This document shows positions 1-12,154 of a stretch of 64,000 bases of DNA, in pieces. The DNA comes from Lepus europaeus (taxonomy: Eukaryota > Chordata > Mammalia > Lagomorpha > Leporidae): contig NC_084831.1 in the NCBI RefSeq assembly GCF_033115175.1, forward strand, positions 14,051,138 to 14,115,137, in the 5' to 3' direction. Numbering within the stretch: the first letter of the stretch is position 1; every line of letters starts with the position of its first letter. The notes under the pieces are model-generated. The model had not been told where the DNA came from and searched no databases. It saw only the letters and a list, made by a program, of their open reading frames with translations. A program made the translations under genes and the position numbers.

Positions 1-91
1 TTCAAGGCCAATGCCAGGGCTGACCCCTTTGCTGCCAAGCAGCCAGTCCACCGAGAAACCGTACCAGCAAGAGTCTCTGCTGGAAGCTGGT

Positions 92-93
<2 letters not shown>

Positions 94-134
<41 letters not shown>
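94..134. repeat. (CT)n microsatellite
   Basis: About 20 CT units. It may be the tail of an old SINE, but no SINE body is recognisable to its left; the rest of 1-266 shows nothing identifiable. Confidence 0.9.
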
Positions 135-139
<5 letters not shown>

Positions 140-266
140 TTTTTAAATCCAATTTCCCCCTTGATTCCTTGAATCAGTCAAGCACCTGACCACCTCATCT
201 GTGATGCAGCAATCCACAGGACAACAGCAAACAGTATATTCTAAAAAAATAAAATAAAAAAAAAGA

Positions 267-602
267 TGGCCGGCACCACGGCTCAATAGGCTAATCCTCC
301 GCCTGCGGCACGGGCACACCGGGTTCTAGTCCCGGTCGGGGCACCGAATTATGTCCTGGTTGCTCCTCTTCCAGTCCAGCTCTCTGCTATGGCCCAGGAG
401 TGCAGTGGAGGATGGCCCAAGTGCTTGGGCCCTGCACCCCATGGGAGACCAGGAGAAGCACCTGGGTCCTGCCATCGGATCAGCGCAGCACGCCGGCTGC
501 AACACAGTGGCCATTGTGGGGTGAACCAACGGCAAAAGGAAGACCTTTCTCTCTGTCTCTCTCACTGTCCACTCTGCCTGTCAAAAAAAAAAAAAAAAAA
601 AG
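267..602 (+). mobile_element. CSINE, CSINE3-like subfamily
   Basis: Starts GGCCGGCACCACGGCTCA, has the 'prior-young' body with CCAACGGCAAAAGGAAGACC and ends in CTGCCTGTC plus a pure A tail of about 20, the pattern of the younger-looking CSINE group in this window. Confidence 0.85.
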
Positions 603-630
603 AAAGGAAAGGAAAACCTCATTATTGAGG

Positions 631-864
631 AGAGGGTGTTGTGGCGCAGTGAGTTAGGCCACCACTTGGGACACTCACATCCCATGTCAGGATGCCACGT
701 GGAGTCCTGGGTACTCTGCTTCCTGCTAATGCACCTGCCGATGGCTCTAGGACATGGGTCCCTGCCTCCCACGTGGGAGACCCAGCTGGAGTTCCAGGCT
801 CCTAGCTTCCGCCTGACTCAGTGCTGGCTGTTGTAGGCACTTGAGAAGTGAATCTGCAGTTAGA

Positions 865-935
<71 letters not shown>

Positions 936-962
936 AAATAAATGAACACATAGATAAAGTCT
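631..962 (+). mobile_element. CSINE, diverged copy
   Basis: Diverged C repeat with the tRNA-like 5' part at 637-700, a long (CT)n tract at 869-934 and the AAATAAATGAA tail. Inserted 30 bp after the preceding SINE. Confidence 0.8.
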
Positions 963-1275
963 TTTAGAAAACAGCCTCGCTACTGAGTGTGACTGATGTG
1001 TATTGAATGGGTGCAAGCCAAGGGGTTTGGAGATAACCATCCCCATTGCCAAGATCACAGACGCACCCCTCACCTGCAGAGTGCCCTCCGCTGGACATGT
1101 TCTGAGCCACACCACCCTCACCTGCCCTCAGTAGCCACCCTGTACACTCTTATCAAGGGGTATTTTACCCTGAGCACCATCTTCTAGATCTCGGCTCCTG
1201 ACAGGGGCACGTGGCCACCTCCAGGCCCCCTGACCGCCCTCTCTGGGACCACGTGGGCAGGAGCAAAAGCAGCCA

Positions 1276-1594
1276 GGGGCCGGCGTTGTGGCGTAGTGCA
1301 CTGAGCCGCAGCCTTCAACACTGCCATCCCATATGGGCGCTGGTTCCTGTCTCTGCTCCACTTCCAACCCAGCTCCCTGCTGATGCACTTGGGAAAGCAA
1401 CAGAGGACAGTCCAAGCGTCCACGTGGGAGACCTGGATGAAGCTCCTGGCTCCTGGCTCCAGCCTGGCCCAGCCTCAGCCGTTGCCGCCATTTGGGGAAT
1501 GAACCAGCAGATAGAACATCTCTCTCTCTCTCTCTCTCTCTCTGTAACTCCGTCTTTCAAATAAATAAATAAATAATTATTTAAAAAAAAAAAA
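1276..1594 (+). mobile_element. CSINE2-like, with target duplication
   Basis: Complete element from GGGGCCGGCGTTGTGGCG to an AAATAAATAAATAA tail. AAGCAGCCAG-type sequence precedes it and recurs after the tail near 1604-1613, consistent with an L1-style target-site duplication. Confidence 0.88.
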
Positions 1595-2368
1595 AACTAA
1601 TAAGAGAAGCAGCCAGAAGCACAAACTCTTTGTTGATTCCAAGAGCCTTTTCCCTCATAGGAAAACAGGCAAGGTGTTGACATTGCCAAGAAGCCATAAA
1701 ACCCGAGCACCAAAAGAGGCCTTAAAAATCCTGGCCATGGCTGGGGGCCCCAAGGAACACCCAGCGGGCTGGGATCAGACCTGGTTCCTTCTCCTACAGC
1801 TGTGCGCTGCCGGGCACTCCACCCCACCCCCACCCCCGCCCCCAGCCCGGGTTTCTCCTTTGCACAATGAGGCCAGTGGTCCCTCCCTTCTCTGATTGCT
1901 CTGGGGCTTGCAGGTGACACACACAGAGCACACGGTGTCACGTCTCGCCCAGCGAGAGGACGCCAGCGCAGCCACCGCAACACGGTGCTGCGGCCCGACC
2001 CAGGGGGTAAGGAAAGGTGGGACTCAAACCCAGACTGCCCGGGGCCACAGGTGGCCTCCCCGCCGCCCGGCCGCTTAACCCGTGGCAGGCTGCTACGCTC
2101 CTTCCTCCGATGTGGAAGAAGGACGGGGATTAAAGGAGACGCTGCAGGATCGGGGCTCCGTCCACAGCTGGAGGCCACTAAATGCTGTCCGTGGTTGCTT
2201 CCACCACCGGCCCCATCTTCATCCTCATTGGCACAGCTTGTGAGAGCACAGTGGATCGCTGACCTCGGCTGTGCTCGGCTCGCCCTCCGTACATCTGACC
2301 TGGGCCTTTTTTATGTCTTCCGTGCTCATACTGAACATGCCCCAGCTTTCTCTTCTCTCTCCCTCTTT

Positions 2369-2684
2369 TTTAAAGATTCACTTTATTTATTTGGAAGACA
2401 GAGGTACAGAAAGAGAAGGGAGGGGGAAGAGAGAGAGAGAGGTCTTCCATCTGCTGGTTCACTCCCCAGATGGCCACAACGGCTGGGGCTGAGCCAGGAG
2501 CCAGGAGCCTCCTCTGGGTCTCCCACGTGGGTGGCAGGGGCCCAAGCACTTGGGCCATCTTCTGCTACTTTTCAGGCACATTAGCAGGGAGCTGGGTCAG
2601 AAGTGGTGCAGCTGGGACTTGAACCCATATAGATTGCTGGCTCTGCAGGCAGAGGTTTAACCTACTACCCCACAGTGTCGGCCC
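2369..2684 (-). mobile_element. CSINE2-like, minus strand
   Basis: Reverse-oriented copy starting with the T-rich tail and GATTCACTTTATTTATTTG and ending CACAGTGTCGGCCCC, the complement of the SINE 5' end. Confidence 0.87.
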
Positions 2685-2728
2685 CTTCTTCTCAAACACA
2701 CAGAATATAGTTAACCATGTTCAGTGTC

Positions 2729-2998
2729 TTTTTTTTAATATTTTTTTCATTTATTTGAGATGCAGAGTTACAGACAGAAAGAAGGAGAGGCAGAGGGAAA
2801 GGTCCTCCATCTACTGGTTCACTCCCCAAATGACCGCAATGGCTGGAGCTGGGCAGATCCAAAGCCAGGAGCCAGGAGCTTCTTCTGGGTCTCCCTTGTG
2901 AGTGCAGGGGCCCTAGGACTTGGGCCATCTCCCACTGCTTTCCCAGAGGAGCAGCCGGGACTCGAACCGGCTTAGCCTACTAGGACACTCTTGGTGTC
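2729..2998 (-). mobile_element. CSINE2-like, minus strand, 5'-shortened
   Basis: Reverse copy with tail, GA-rich tract and the CTTGGGCCATCTCCC box; the 5' tRNA-like part is shortened and diverged. Confidence 0.8.
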
Positions 2999-3342
2999 TA
3001 CTAATTCAATCATCTGGATCTTTTGTTATTGTTGGGGGTTTTTAAAAATAATTTCCAGAAGTGAGACTGCTGAGTCCGAAGATAGGAGGGCCCTTCCAGC
3101 CCCCCCTCCCTCTAAAGTCTGCCCCCGGATGCCCCGGCAGTGGAGTCTGAGCCTCCACGCGGCTTGGTGGCTTCGTGAGATTTGTCAGCAGGGCTCAGTG
3201 CTCTCACTTCTGGGGGGCCTGTGGGAAAAATCCTTGATGAGACTTCGGGGTCACAACCCCCCCAGCGCTCCAGGCGGCAGGCGGGAGGGGCAGGAAGGAC
3301 CCAGATGCTGGAAAACAAATCCCATTAGTGGTGGTTCCCACT

Positions 3343-3674
3343 GGGGCCGGCACTGCGGTACAGGGGGCTAGGGCTCCGCCTGCAGCACAGGCATCCCATA
3401 TGGGCACCGGTTCAAGTCCCTGCTGCTCCTCTTCCTATCCAGCTCTCTGTTATGGCCTGGGAAAGCAGTAGAAGATGGCCCAAGTGCTTGGGCCCCTGCA
3501 CCTGTGTGAGAGACCGGGAAGAAGCTCCTGGCTCCTGGCTTCGGATCAGCGCAGCTCCGGCCATTGCGGCCATTTGGGGAGTGAATCAGCGAATAGAAGA
3601 TCTCTCTCTGTCTCTCCCTCTCTCTGTCTGTAACTCTGCCTCTTAAATAAATACATAAATCTTAAAAAAAAATA
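3343..3674 (+). mobile_element. CSINE2-like
   Basis: Complete element from GGGGCCGGCACTGCGG to AAATAAATACATAAATC plus an A tail. Confidence 0.88.
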
Positions 3675-3699
3675 GTGACTGTTGTCTCAGCCTCCGCTG

Positions 3700-3865
3700 T
3701 CTGCCAGGACCAGCTGTTATCTCACTTAGTTATCACAGCTGCACCACGACGGCCACACTGCTATCCCCATTTTGCCAATGAGGACACTGAGGCTCGGAGA
3801 GGCTGGACACTCGACCAGGGCCACATAGCAGAGTTCCAATCAGCACACAGGTGGGCCAGAGCCTC
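3700..3865 (+). mobile_element. MIR remnant
   Basis: CCCCATTTTGCCAATGAGGACACTGAGG and the following region carry the MIR core signature (gaggaaactgaggc, cacatagcag), diverged as expected for this old SINE. Confidence 0.55.
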
Positions 3866-5114
3866 CCCTTTTCCCACACAGGGCACGGTCCCAAGCACCC
3901 ACTCACTGTACATGTAAGCAGGCACTTACCTAATCCCCATTGCGGGCTGAGTCATTGTGCCCGGAGCTCTGTTGTGCATACCTGCTCACCTTCCTGGCAC
4001 CCAGAGCTGAGTGGGGCTCACAGCTGCCACCCCAGCGTCATTGCAGAAAAGAGGAATGGGACCCCTTTTTCCTAAGAGAGCCACCTGTGGATGGAGGGCA
4101 GTGGCCAGTGGCCAGAGTCCTCCCTCCAGCCCCCTCTCCCTGCAAACCCCACTTCCCAGAAGAGTTCCACGCCCTGGATTCCACCCAGGGTCAGGGGCGG
4201 GGAAGCCCTTTTCTGCCAAGGGCCATTTGGAGATTTACAACATCATTTGTAGGCCATATAATATTATCAACTAAAAAATTAGCCTGCTATAGATGGATTG
4301 CTTTTGAGTTTCACTGTGGTTGCCTTGGCAGGGCCATACCAAACAATTTGGCGGGCTTGGTAGGACCCCCGGGCTGGACGTTCCACACCCCTGATCTAGG
4401 ATGGAGCAAGCTGTCGGAGTGGGTGAGAGACGAGGCGCAGAACCACGGCAGGTGCTCAGATCCGAAGAAAGCACTGGAGCTGGGCCTCCCAGGGTGGGGA
4501 CGGGCGGGGCGGGAGAGATGGGTTGGGACGGTGACGCCCTGCTCTCCTTCTGCACCAAGGCAGAGCCCAGAGACGGGCCAAACCCTGGCAAGGGCTCAAA
4601 TGCTTGTCGGCTGCAGAATGCGTGGACAGGTGGCCGTGTGGCCTCTCGGTGCTAACCCACATCGGTGAGTTATGGTGACACAGCATGACGTGGACGGATG
4701 TCACAGACAGAAGGCCGGATGCTGAGAAGCCAGACATAAAAGGGATAGGTGTGTGGGGGGAGCCCAGCACTAACCTGTGCTAATTTGTGCTTCCACAAGG
4801 TGGCTGTCCACTGATGCTGTCCACGGATGTGAGTGGCAACAGCCAGAGCTCCCTGGAGGCCTCTGGTGGGGCTGCTGGTGTCTGCCCCTGTGGGATTTGG
4901 TTCCTCGGGTGTGTTCACATTTGCAAGAATTCATCCAGGTGTTCGCTTATGGTCTGTGCACTTTCTACTATATTTGTGAGACTTGAATACATTTGAATAG
5001 TAATACGGAGATAATAAACAACAAGAACCCGACACCTGCAGGAAGTATTTCAGACTCCCTCTAGAGTCCTGGGCATCCTAGATCATGAGCAGCCGAGGCC
5101 GTGTAGCGGAAGAG

Positions 5115-5300
5115 AGCCCAGCTTCGACACCACACAGCTCCCGCTGCACGTTCTGGCTTAATAATGGTGTTCTCTTGGCCGTGTCGCTTCACCTCCTGGA
5201 GCCCTGGGTTTCCCATCTGGAAAATGGGATCCATAAGGTGCCGCAGGCCTGTTGCCATGGATACAGGTACGCTGATTGGCACACTGTAGGTGGTCAGCAA
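5115..5300 (-). mobile_element. MIR remnant containing an X-box-like site
   Basis: GTTTCCCATCTGGAAAATGGGATCC is the complement of the MIR core. GTTGCCATGGATAC at 5251-5264 inside it resembles an X-box with one degenerate half. Confidence 0.5.
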
Positions 5301-6558
5301 ACGCCCGACACCTGGCCACCCCCTAGCCTTGAGGAAAGGGTCTCGGGCTCTGGCGGAGGCGAGGAGCAGGCAACCTGACCTCCCTCTGAACCCGCCCCCC
5401 AGCCTTGTGTCCAAACATCACACACGCAGGGGGATTTCCACTCTGACCTCTAAGTTCTCAAACCCAGACCACAGGAAGGTGCTTTCCGCATCCCTTGAAA
5501 TCCCCACTTCGAGGTCACTGCCCCTGGGTTTTTGCTTCTTTGGAGGTCTAACCCAGACCCCGGCTGTCTGCCCCAGAGCCTCACCAGGCTGGGAGGCAGC
5601 AGGGCCTGGCGGCCGGAAGGAAGTCTGAGGTTCACACAGCCCTGCCTTGGGTCCTGTCTCCCTCTCTGCTCCTGGTGTGCTTGTTGGGAGGACCCCAACA
5701 TGCACAGTGCTGGCCGTGGGCCTCAAAGAAGAGCCCAGCAAGGTGGGTTGGCGCTGTTAGAGCACAGAGCCCATCTCCGAGAACCCACAGTGACCTGGCA
5801 AAGGATTGCCTTCCCCAGGTGTTCCCTGAGCACCCAGCCACACCCAGCACCGTGCTGAGGGTGCAGAGAGAAGAACAGGACAAGTCCCCGCCTGCTGGAG
5901 CAGACAGTGTCCCGGGAGCCACCAGACACTTTGGTGCTGGTTGGGACCTGGGCTGTGGGCGGCCCCGTCTGCCAGTCCAGTGGGTGGGGGTGGGGCCTCA
6001 CTCTGATTTGTATGCAGTTGGTTTGCCCCTGTGTTAGAAGCCATCAAGAAGGTTGTCAGGTGGGCCAGCCCTCAGCCCTGGTAAACTCCCAGGCTTGGGC
6101 AGGGGCCCTGCAAGGCACGGGGGTCCAAGGCTACAGACATACCCGGGCTGCGGCTGCGGCTGGGGCCCGGCTCTGAACCTGCACGGTCAGCAGCCTCACT
6201 GGGCCCTCTGCGCGTCTGCAGCTGGACTTGGCCCAGGCCGTGTGGGTGCCGGGGCCGCCAACAACAGCTGTGAGCGGACATCGGCAGGCAGGGGACGGGG
6301 GAGCGACGGAGAGCTCCCCACACCCCTGCAAACTCAGGCTTCACCTTGTTAAGGGGACCCGGTGGACACTGACTTCAGCGGACAGGACAAGAGGCCAGGG
6401 ACATTTCTTCCACTTGATACGATCCCACTGGGACCCACAGGCGCATGAGATCTGGGGGCGGGGCGAGCCCAGTGGGACACAGCGTTCACTCCACGGGAAT
6501 CGTGACACCCCCGCACATACAGCATTTTGTCCCGCTCAGTCTTCAAGCAGGATTGCCA

Positions 6559-6681
6559 GAGGGGGTTCAAAGAGTTCCCAGAAAGTGTTTACTGTGAAAA
6601 AAATCGGCGTGGACTTCAAATGCTTCTGCACCAAAATGGAGCCCCAACGCTAATTTCCACAAGCTTCCTGAGGGCCCCTCG
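6559..6681. mobile_element. mariner-like short element, internally deleted
   Basis: Ends GAGGGGGTTCAAAGAGTT and AAGCTTCCTGAGGGCCCCTC are inverted copies of one another. The middle keeps TTCTGCACCAAAAT, seen in the longer copies at 37.5 and 58 kb. Confidence 0.5.
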
Positions 6682-7436
6682 CCCGGCACGTGCTGGGCAC
6701 CCTCTGTCCGGTGCACAGGCCACGCGGTGGGGCTCTGAAGGGTTCCCGACTCCTCAGACCGGGATGCAGGCTCAGCACCCGGTCTGAGCACCACAGGCTG
6801 GGCGGCATGGGGGTGCCGTGGGCTTTGGCATGGGCCCTACTCAGTAGTCCCGGCATCCCTGTAGGAAGAGATGACCAAGACGAGATCGGTGGAGAGGGGA
6901 GAAGCCCCGCCCACGTCTTCACGTCACACGTGCGCCCTCCGAGCTATGAGAAAACACAGGGCTGTTGTCATGGCCCCTGCTCTGTGCTCTGTGCCATGGC
7001 AGCGCTGGCCGACCAATGCAGATGTTGCGAGAGCCCAGAGCCAAGAATGAACACACGGGGAGGCTTCCTGGAGGAGCAGGCTGATAGGGCGTTGTTTGTC
7101 TGCAGCTGCTGCCTCCCCGCACTGTAGGCAGTGGGGTCGCCAAGGGACCCAGACCTAGTCCAGGGCCGGCCTGAGCTCGCAGGCCGAGGCCAGTGGCTTC
7201 CTGGCTCACCACCTCAGTCTCTGCCTCCATAAAATGGCAATGATGATGCATGCCTCCCTCCTCCAGAGCTAATGAGTAGGGACTGTTGGCAAAACAGTCA
7301 TTAGACAAACATCTATTACAAACAGCATTTGGTCTCTTTTAAAATCAGTTTTTCAGGGTAGAATTGATACAACATCATGCACCCATTTGAAGCTTGGTGA
7401 GTTTTGATGAACGGCTATATACATTGCTTTTCTCTA

Positions 7437-7720
7437 TTTTTAAAAATTATTTATTTGAAAAGCAGAGAGAGAGAGGGAGAGAGAGAGAAATATCTATCAT
7501 CTGCTGGTTCATTCCCAAATGGCTGCAACAGCCAGGGCTGGGCCAGACTGAAGCCAGGACCAGAAACTCCATCCGGGTCTCCCACATGGGTGCAGGGGCC
7601 CAAGTGCTTGGGCCATCTTCCGCGGCTTTCCCAGGCACATTAGCAGGGAGCTGGATAGGAAGAGGAGCAGCCAGGACTCAAGCCGGGGCGGTTAATGTGC
7701 TGCACCACGACCCCGGCCCC
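7437..7720 (-). mobile_element. CSINE2-like in L1
   Basis: Reverse copy from TTATTTATTTGAAAAGCAGAG to CACGACCCCGGCCCC. Younger than the L1 it interrupts. Confidence 0.85.
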
Positions 7721-8424
7721 ACTGCTGTGGGGTCATTGACCCAGCAGTGACACAAAGTTCCCGCAGCCTCATGGAAGCAGTCCCATCCGCACCCCCGGGC
7801 TCAGGGCAGCTGTGGCTGACAGCAGTTCCCGCAGAGGGAATTGAACAACTTGAGGGGTTTGCGGCCGGATTCTTTGGTCGAGCCTATTGCCTTAGGGACT
7901 TGCCCGTGCTGTTGCGTGCTGCATGGTGTTGCCGGGTAAGCGTCCTGTGGGATGGATAGAGCAGAGTTTGTTGATCCTTTCTTCAGTGGTTGGACTTGGG
8001 ATTGTTTATAGTTTGGGGCTACAATGACTCAGGCTGCTATAGACATTCGTGAATAAACTGGTCTTTGTATCAACCCACACTTCCTTTTCTCCTGGATAAA
8101 TAACCAGGACTAGAACGGCTACATCCGGGGGCAGGTGTCTGTCGATCTCTATGAGAAATTGCCAGATTGTCTTCCCACAGGGTTGCACCATGTTTGCATT
8201 GGCATCAGAACGGATGAGGGCTCCAATTTCCGTAGAGCTTCCCCAATACTCTTATCACCTTCCTTTATTGAAGCCATCTAGTGGGTGTGAAGTGGCATCT
8301 CATTGTGCCTTGGATTTGCATTTTCCTAATCACAAATGAGGTTGAACATCATTTCAGGTGCTTGTTGATCATTATCCTTCTTCTGAGAAATGTCTACTTA
8401 AATCCTTTGCCTATATTGAACTAT

Positions 8425-8722
8425 GTATGTATGTGTGTATGTATTTAAAAGACAGAGAGAGAGAGGGAGGGAGAGAGAGAGGTTGCCCATCTGCTGGTTC
8501 ACTCTCCAAATGCCCACAACAGCATGTCTGAGCCAGGTGGAAGCTGGGAGCAGGGAACTCAACCCAGGTCTCTCACATGGGTGGCAGGGACTCAACTATT
8601 TGAGCCCTCACCTGCTGCCCGCCATGGGTGCACACTAGCAGGCAGCAGAGCCAGGATTCAAACCCAGGAGCTTCAATATAGGATGTGGGCACCCTGACCA
8701 TGACGCCAAATGCTGACTCCCT
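8425..8722 (-). mobile_element. CSINE, diverged, in L1
   Basis: Begins in a TATG-rich tail, with GACAGAGAGAGAGAGGG and CATCTGCTGGTTCACTC; ends GACGCCAAATGCTGACTCC. More diverged than its neighbours. Confidence 0.78.
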
Positions 8723-9238
8723 GGTTGTCAGTTTTTAAATTGGATCGTTAGCTTGTTGCTGTTGAGTTGTACAGTTCGGCCATGTTTCTGGTTTCAAGTT
8801 CCCTATCAGATAGCTCATTCACAAATGATCCCGTGGGTTGTCTCTTAACTTCCTTGATGGCACAGTTTGCAGCACAAAATTCTTGGTTCTGTTGAAGTTC
8901 AACTCACCTTTCGATGTGTTTGCAGCTCGTGACTTCTGTGCGCTGACACCCGCCGTCTAACCCCGCATCACAGACGTAGCCACATGTTTTCTTGTCGGTT
9001 TTACGGTTTCCATTTAGGTCCTGATCTGCTTTGAGTTAACTTTTGTGTGCGGTGTAAGGAAGGGTCCAGTTTCACTCTGGATTCGTTCTGGACATGTGTT
9101 TATCCAGTTACCTCACCATTAGATGAGAGGACCGTCTTTTCCCCAGTGAATTGTCTTAGCGCCCTTGTTGAACTACGATCCATTCTGGTTAGCTCTTTAG
9201 TAAAGTGAAAGGCATGGACTGACATTCTTTCTTCTTTT

Positions 9239-9239
<1 letters not shown>

Positions 9240-9288
<49 letters not shown>

Positions 9289-9290
9289 CC
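9240..9290. repeat. (CT)n microsatellite
   Basis: About 25 CT units with two interruptions, inside the L1-derived stretch and not attached to a recognisable SINE. Confidence 0.85.
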
Positions 9291-9494
9291 TATCTCCATA
9301 CTGAAGCCAATTGCCCTGATACCATTATTGAGGAAGCAGTTCTTCTTCTATAGACTTGTCTTGGCATTTTTATCAGAAACAAATTCTCCAAACATGTTCA
9401 GGTCTGACTCGGATTCATTTATCCCATTTCATTGGCCTTATTCTTCTGTCTTTATGCTAACAGCATAAGTGTTTGGGTTACAGGGTTTATAAAT

Positions 9495-9838
9495 CTTTTT
9501 TTTTTTTTTGACAGGCAGAGTGGACAGTGAGAGAGAGACAGAGAGAAAGGTCTTCTTTTTGCCGTTGGTTCACCCTCCAATGGCCGCCGTGGCCAGCGTT
9601 CTGCGGCCAGCGCACTGTGCTGATCCAAAGCCAGGAGCCAGGTGCTTCTCCTGGTCTCCCATGGGGTGCAGAGCCCAAGCACTTGGGCCATCCTCCACTG
9701 CACTCCCAGGCCACAGCAGAGAGCTGGCCTGGAAGAGGGGCAACCGGGATAGAATCTGGTGCCCCAACTGGGACTAGAACCCGGTGTGCCGGCGCCACTA
9801 GGCGGAAGATTAGCCTGTTGAGCCACGGCGCCGGCGGT
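9495..9838 (-). mobile_element. CSINE3-like in L1, with target duplication
   Basis: Poly-T start, GACAGGCAGAGTGGACAGTG and the 3' end GAGCCACGGCGCCGGC. GTTTATAAATCTT before and GTTTATAAGTCTT after the element are the probable target-site duplication. Confidence 0.88.
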
Positions 9839-10037
9839 TTATAAGTCTTAAAATCAAGTAGCATTGCAACTTTGTTCCTTCAATAGTTGATTTGGTTATC
9901 CTAGATTCTTTTAATTTCCCTGTGAATTTTAGGAACAGCTTGTCGATTTCTATAAAAAAATACGTCAGTTGGGTTTTGATTGAGAGTGCACTGACCTTAC
10001 AGAGCACACAGAGAAACTAACTTCTTAATGATAGTGA

Positions 10038-10392
10038 GTCTTTTTTTTTTTTTGGCCAGGCAGAGTTAGACAGTGAGAGAGAGAGACAGAGAGTTATAGA
10101 CAGTGAGAGACAGAGAGAAAGGTCTTCCTTCCGTTGGTTCACTCCCCTAATGGCCGCCACAGCCGGCACTGCGCCGATCCGAAGCCAGGAGCCAGGTGCT
10201 TCTCCTGGTCTCCCATGTGGGTGCAGGGCCCAAGCACTTGGGCCATCCTCCACTGCACTCCCAGGCCACAGCAGAGAGCTGGACTGGAAGAGGAGCAACC
10301 GGGACTAGTACTCGGCGCCCCAACCGGGACTAGAACCTGGGGTGCCAGCACCGCAGGCAGAGGATTAGCCAAGTGAGCCGCGGCGCCGGCCC
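10038..10392 (-). mobile_element. CSINE3-like in L1
   Basis: Poly-T start, an internal duplication of the ACAGTGAGAGA tract, and the 5' end GAGCCGCGGCGCCGGCCC. Confidence 0.87.
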
Positions 10393-10605
10393 GATATTGA
10401 GTCTTTTGCTTCATTAACATTGTATTTACCTCCATTTATTTTTGTCTGCCTTTATTTCTCTGAGCATCATTTTATAGTTTTCAGTATATGAATTTCCATT
10501 TCTTAATCAGTTTTAGCTCTAAATGTTTCCTATTTTGGGGGTATTATTGTAAAGTTTGTATATGTTTATTGTATACATTTAAGAATGTTTAATAATTATT
10601 CTTTG

Positions 10606-10918
10606 TGAACATGTAGAAGCACTTGGGCCATCCTCTGCTGCTTTTCCCTGGCCATTAGCATGGAACTGGATTGGAAGTGGAGCAGCCAGGACAGGGACAG
10701 GGACAGGGACAGGGTCAGGGACAGGTGTCCACATGAGAGGCAGCAGCTCCACTCCCTATGCCACAATGCTGCCTCCACTGCTCCACTTCTGATCCAGTTT
10801 ACTGCTAGTATACCTGGGAGAGTGCGGATGATGGATCCAGTACTGGCTTCAGCCTGGCCCAGCCCTGGCTGTTGCAGCCATCTGGGGAGTGAACCAGCAG
10901 ATGGAAGATCTATCTCTC
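10606..10918. mobile_element. head-to-head CSINE fragments with hexamer repeat
   Basis: 10612-10780 reads as the minus-strand SINE 5' half (ACTTGGGCCATCCTC, GGAACTGGATTGG), while 10785-10918 reads as a plus-strand SINE (CTCCACTTCTGATCCAG to ATGGAAGATCTATCTC). Between them is a (GGGACA)n run at about 10688-10727. Confidence 0.7.
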
Positions 10919-12154
10919 TAGAATGAGTTGGGAAGTACTCCCTGCGTTTCAAATTTTCAGAGGAAGTTGTGTCTAATTGGTATTTGGGGCCAACTTGGGC
11001 CCCCTCAGGCCCCAAACTCTGAGGCTGCAGCCCAGGCACCCGGTGCTCCAGCCTGCCTTTGGAGATAACGCCTCTCGGGAGGCGATCAAGTTATCGCGAG
11101 ATGGGTTCTGCTGTGGAACGAGTATCTTCACAATCAAGGATGTCCACGCAGCCAGGAGAGAGCCATGAGGGCACAGCAAGACAGCACCAACCACACGCCC
11201 AGGAGGGAGCCTCAGAGTGGACCCAACCCTGCCGGCACCGTGACCTTGACCATCCAGCCCCGGGACTGTGAGAAATGCGAGTAGATGCTCCCAGTCTGTG
11301 CTGTTTGTCATGGTGACGCTAGCAAACTGATACCATCGACCAGGCTTTCCCATGAGGTGAGTGACCAAGCTCTCCAGTGCAGGCACCTGCTCCTTAAACT
11401 TGAACCGTGGCTTCCGCGTCTTCCCTTGAGGAGTGGGCTCGTGCCTCTCAAGGAGGCGGGTTACTTCATCTCGGTTACTGAGTGCCAGGCATTCACTGTA
11501 GCCCTGAAAGTTACAGATAAGGAAACGGACCACCAGCGATGCCGCAGCCGAAAGATGGTCGTAGCTAATACCGGGCAGTAGATCCTTCTGGATAATACCA
11601 TACATGTGCACTCCCATACCCTCCTTTTATTTTAATTACTATTTCCCCATATAAACAGGGTTTTTTGTTTTTGTTTTTGTTTTTGTTTTTGTTTTTGTTT
11701 TTGTTTTTTTTGCAGCATCAAATATTCTTCCAAAACATGATTATGGATGCAGGGTTAATAACTTCCTTAACTAATCCCTACTTTAAGTTGCTTCTGTTTG
11801 GAGTTGGGGAGGGGGCGGGCATCAGAGAAATACCCGGACCAGCGTCGTCTCTGGTCTGCCTCTGGGAACAGCTCAGATTTGCCTCTTGGTTTCCAGTCCC
11901 AGGAGCGGAATTACTGGGCCAACCAGTTTCGAGCCGACTCCACTGCTGAGCATCTGTGCGCGGCAGAGGGAGGGCAGTGGGGTGGGACGAGCCCGTCCTC
12001 CCCTCCAAGATCTGGCCTCTCTGCAGACCGGGCCAGCCAGCGCGTCCAGGGGGCATTGGCCACGGGAAAGCAGCAGTGGTGCTGCTCAGAGACTCCTGGG
12101 GTCCCTGGCCCTCCCTGACTGGGGCCTTTTTCAAACTTTATTTTTAAAATTTTA
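10919..12154. other. intergenic DNA, no gene recognised
   Basis: Largely unique, with a (GTTTTT)n run at 11661-11710 and a possible MIR piece near 11450-11530. The 214-codon minus-strand open frame at 10973-11617 has no recognisable domain. Confidence 0.55.
11661..11710. repeat. (GTTTTT)n hexanucleotide repeat
   Basis: About eight units, beside a longer T run. Confidence 0.9.

Larger units (their letters stand above)
3866..7320. other. intergenic DNA, no gene recognised
   Basis: Mostly unique sequence. It holds a possible DNA-transposon remnant near 4200-4395 (TTCTGCCAAGGGCC to CACACCCCTGATC), MIR pieces at 5115-5300 and 7190-7290, and a mariner-like fragment at 6559-6681. Open frames up to 242 codons here show no recognisable domain and overlap on both strands. 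Confidence 0.6.
7320..10606 (-). mobile_element. old L1 (L1M-type) fragment in antisense, broken by SINEs
   Basis: Sequence such as GTGTGAAGTGGCATCTCATT and TGAGAAATTGCCAGATTG at 8150-8400, and the AT-rich text at 8720-9480 and 9850-10600, is the complement of familiar mammalian L1 3' sequence. Four CSINEs are inserted at 7437, 8425, 9495 and 10038. No open reading frame of ORF2 size remains. Confidence 0.65.
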
